Below are positions 63,254-64,000 of a stretch of 64,000 nt of DNA, piece after piece. A program made the position numbers and the translations under genes. Each line of letters opens with the position of its first letter. Positions within the stretch are counted from its first letter, which is position 1. The DNA is from an uncultured Bacteroidota bacterium (GTDB lineage: Bacteria; Bacteroidota; Bacteroidia; Flavobacteriales; Flavobacteriaceae). Location of the stretch: assembly GCA_902609035.1 (NCBI GenBank), contig CACLQG010000001.1:1-64000 (forward strand), written 5' to 3'. The notes beneath the pieces were generated by a model that ran no database searches, was not told the DNA's origin, and saw nothing but the letters and a program-made list of their open reading frames with translations.

Positions 63254-64000
63254 ATGGAATCAGTACAACACATTAAACAGCGTTTTGGGATCATTGGAAA
63301 CGATGAAGGTCTCAACAGAGCTTTAGAGAAGGCGATTAGTGTTTCAGCTACAGAAATCACTGTCTTGGTAACGGGTGAGAGCGGTGTAGGTAAAGAAAAT
63401 ATTCCTAAAATAATCCACCAATTTTCACCCAGAAAACACTCCAAATACATTGCTGTAAACTGCGGTGCCATTCCAGAAGGGACCATCGATAGTGAGCTTT
63501 TCGGTCACGAAAAAGGAGCCTTTACTGGAGCCACAACAAGCAGAAATGGGTATTTTGAAGTAGCCAATGGAGGTACAATTTTTCTTGACGAAGTGGGAGA
63601 ACTTCCCCTACCAACTCAAGTAAGGCTATTAAGAGTATTGGAAAATGGAGAGTTCATGAAAGTAGGCTCATCAAAAGTACAAAAAACGGATGTAAGAATC
63701 GTGGCGGCGACCAACGTCAAGATGAATGATGCGATTAAAAAGGAAAAGTTTAGGGAAGATCTTTATTACCGTTTGAGTACTGTTGAGATTCATCTACCTT
63801 CACTGAGGTCAAGAAAAGATGATATTCCTCTTTTATTCAGAAAATTTGCTTCGGATTTTGCTCAGAAATACAAAATGCCTACACTCAGGCTTGATGATGA
63901 TGCACAAAAAATATTGGTACAATATCGTTGGAATGGAAATATCCGTCAGCTTCGGAACATTGCCGAACAAGTTTCGGTTTTAGAAAAAAACAGAATACTT
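63254..64000 (+). CDS. Sigma-54-dependent transcriptional activator (3' end beyond window)
   Basis: The first 249 residues are visible and comprise an AAA+ domain that starts almost at the N-terminus: Walker A GESGVGKE (41-48), the sigma-54-contacting loop GAFTGA (88-93), Walker B IFLDEVGE (Asp112, Glu113), and YRLSTVEIHLPSLRSRKDDIP with the sensor region. No receiver or PAS domain precedes it, so activity must be controlled otherwise (partner protein or expression). A C-terminal Fis-type helix-turn-helix is expected beyond base 64000. It lies four bases after miaB and is probably cotranscribed with it. Confidence 0.93.
   Translation, partial: MESVQHIKQRFGIIGNDEGLNRALEKAISVSATEITVLVTGESGVGKENIPKIIHQFSPRKHSKYIAVNCGAIPEGTIDSELFGHEKGAFTGATTSRNGYFEVANGGTIFLDEVGELPLPTQVRLLRVLENGEFMKVGSSKVQKTDVRIVAATNVKMNDAIKKEKFREDLYYRLSTVEIHLPSLRSRKDDIPLLFRKFASDFAQKYKMPTLRLDDDAQKILVQYRWNGNIRQLRNIAEQVSVLEKNRIL

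Overview
The window is an AT-rich chromosomal segment of a Bacteroidota bacterium, almost certainly a marine member of the Flavobacteriaceae. The evidence is a complete gliding/type IX secretion block (gldK-gldL-gldM-gldN), a Bacteroidota-type putative porin, matches to the TAxxTTTG -7 promoter element, little reliance on Shine-Dalgarno sites, and a miaB plus sigma-54-activator gene pair typical of flavobacteria. Species cannot be fixed from the sequence alone. No IS element, phage gene, CRISPR array or rRNA was seen.

Layout. 1-9.5 kb: housekeeping genes (3' part of gltD, a putative porin, rnhB, a large lipoprotein, lipB, a YqaE/Pmp3 membrane peptide, lysS). 9.5-11.4 kb: a lone sulfatase followed by what looks like a decayed second gene. 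11.4-21.6 kb: hemL, a glucosaminidase, an ACC-deaminase-like enzyme, a 51-residue Cys-rich protein, a DUF4136 lipoprotein, alaS, an M23 peptidase with a MerR regulator, der, era and initiator tRNA-fMet. 21.6-25.2 kb: a gene-poor stretch, a lipoprotein, an AlkB-type hydroxylase and a zinc alcohol dehydrogenase. 25.5-47.4 kb: a carbohydrate-catabolism region. 47.5-60 kb: trxB, a CPXCG protein, an ABC-F ATPase, an FAD oxidoreductase, gldN-M-L-K, an arginase-fold protein and topA. 60-64 kb: a fourth sulfatase, miaB and the 5' part of a sigma-54 activator.

The carbohydrate region holds two GH92 alpha-mannosidase-family lipoproteins, a CE1-like esterase, two sulfatases flanking an L-rhamnose mutarotase, a GH78 alpha-L-rhamnosidase, and a full cytoplasmic L-rhamnose pathway: mutarotase, isomerase, FGGY kinase and a fused aldolase-dehydrogenase. 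An FMN lactate-type dehydrogenase, an NCS1-type permease, an enolase-superfamily dehydratase and a DASS transporter follow. Together they read as use of a sulfated glycan containing rhamnose and probably mannose. No SusC/SusD pair or dedicated regulator lies in the window, so polymer uptake must be encoded elsewhere.

The most unusual points are: a sulfatase whose formylglycine motif is C-G-P-S-L with the active-site His replaced by Trp; a GH92 protein with a changed calcium-site motif; an arginase-fold protein with two lost metal ligands beside gldK; an NCS1 permease inside a rhamnose cluster; a DASS transporter paired with an enolase-superfamily dehydratase; and a possible sulfatase remnant. 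No clearly new multi-gene system was found; the sulfatase-mutarotase-sulfatase unit and the transporter-dehydratase unit are the best candidates for uncharacterised biochemistry.
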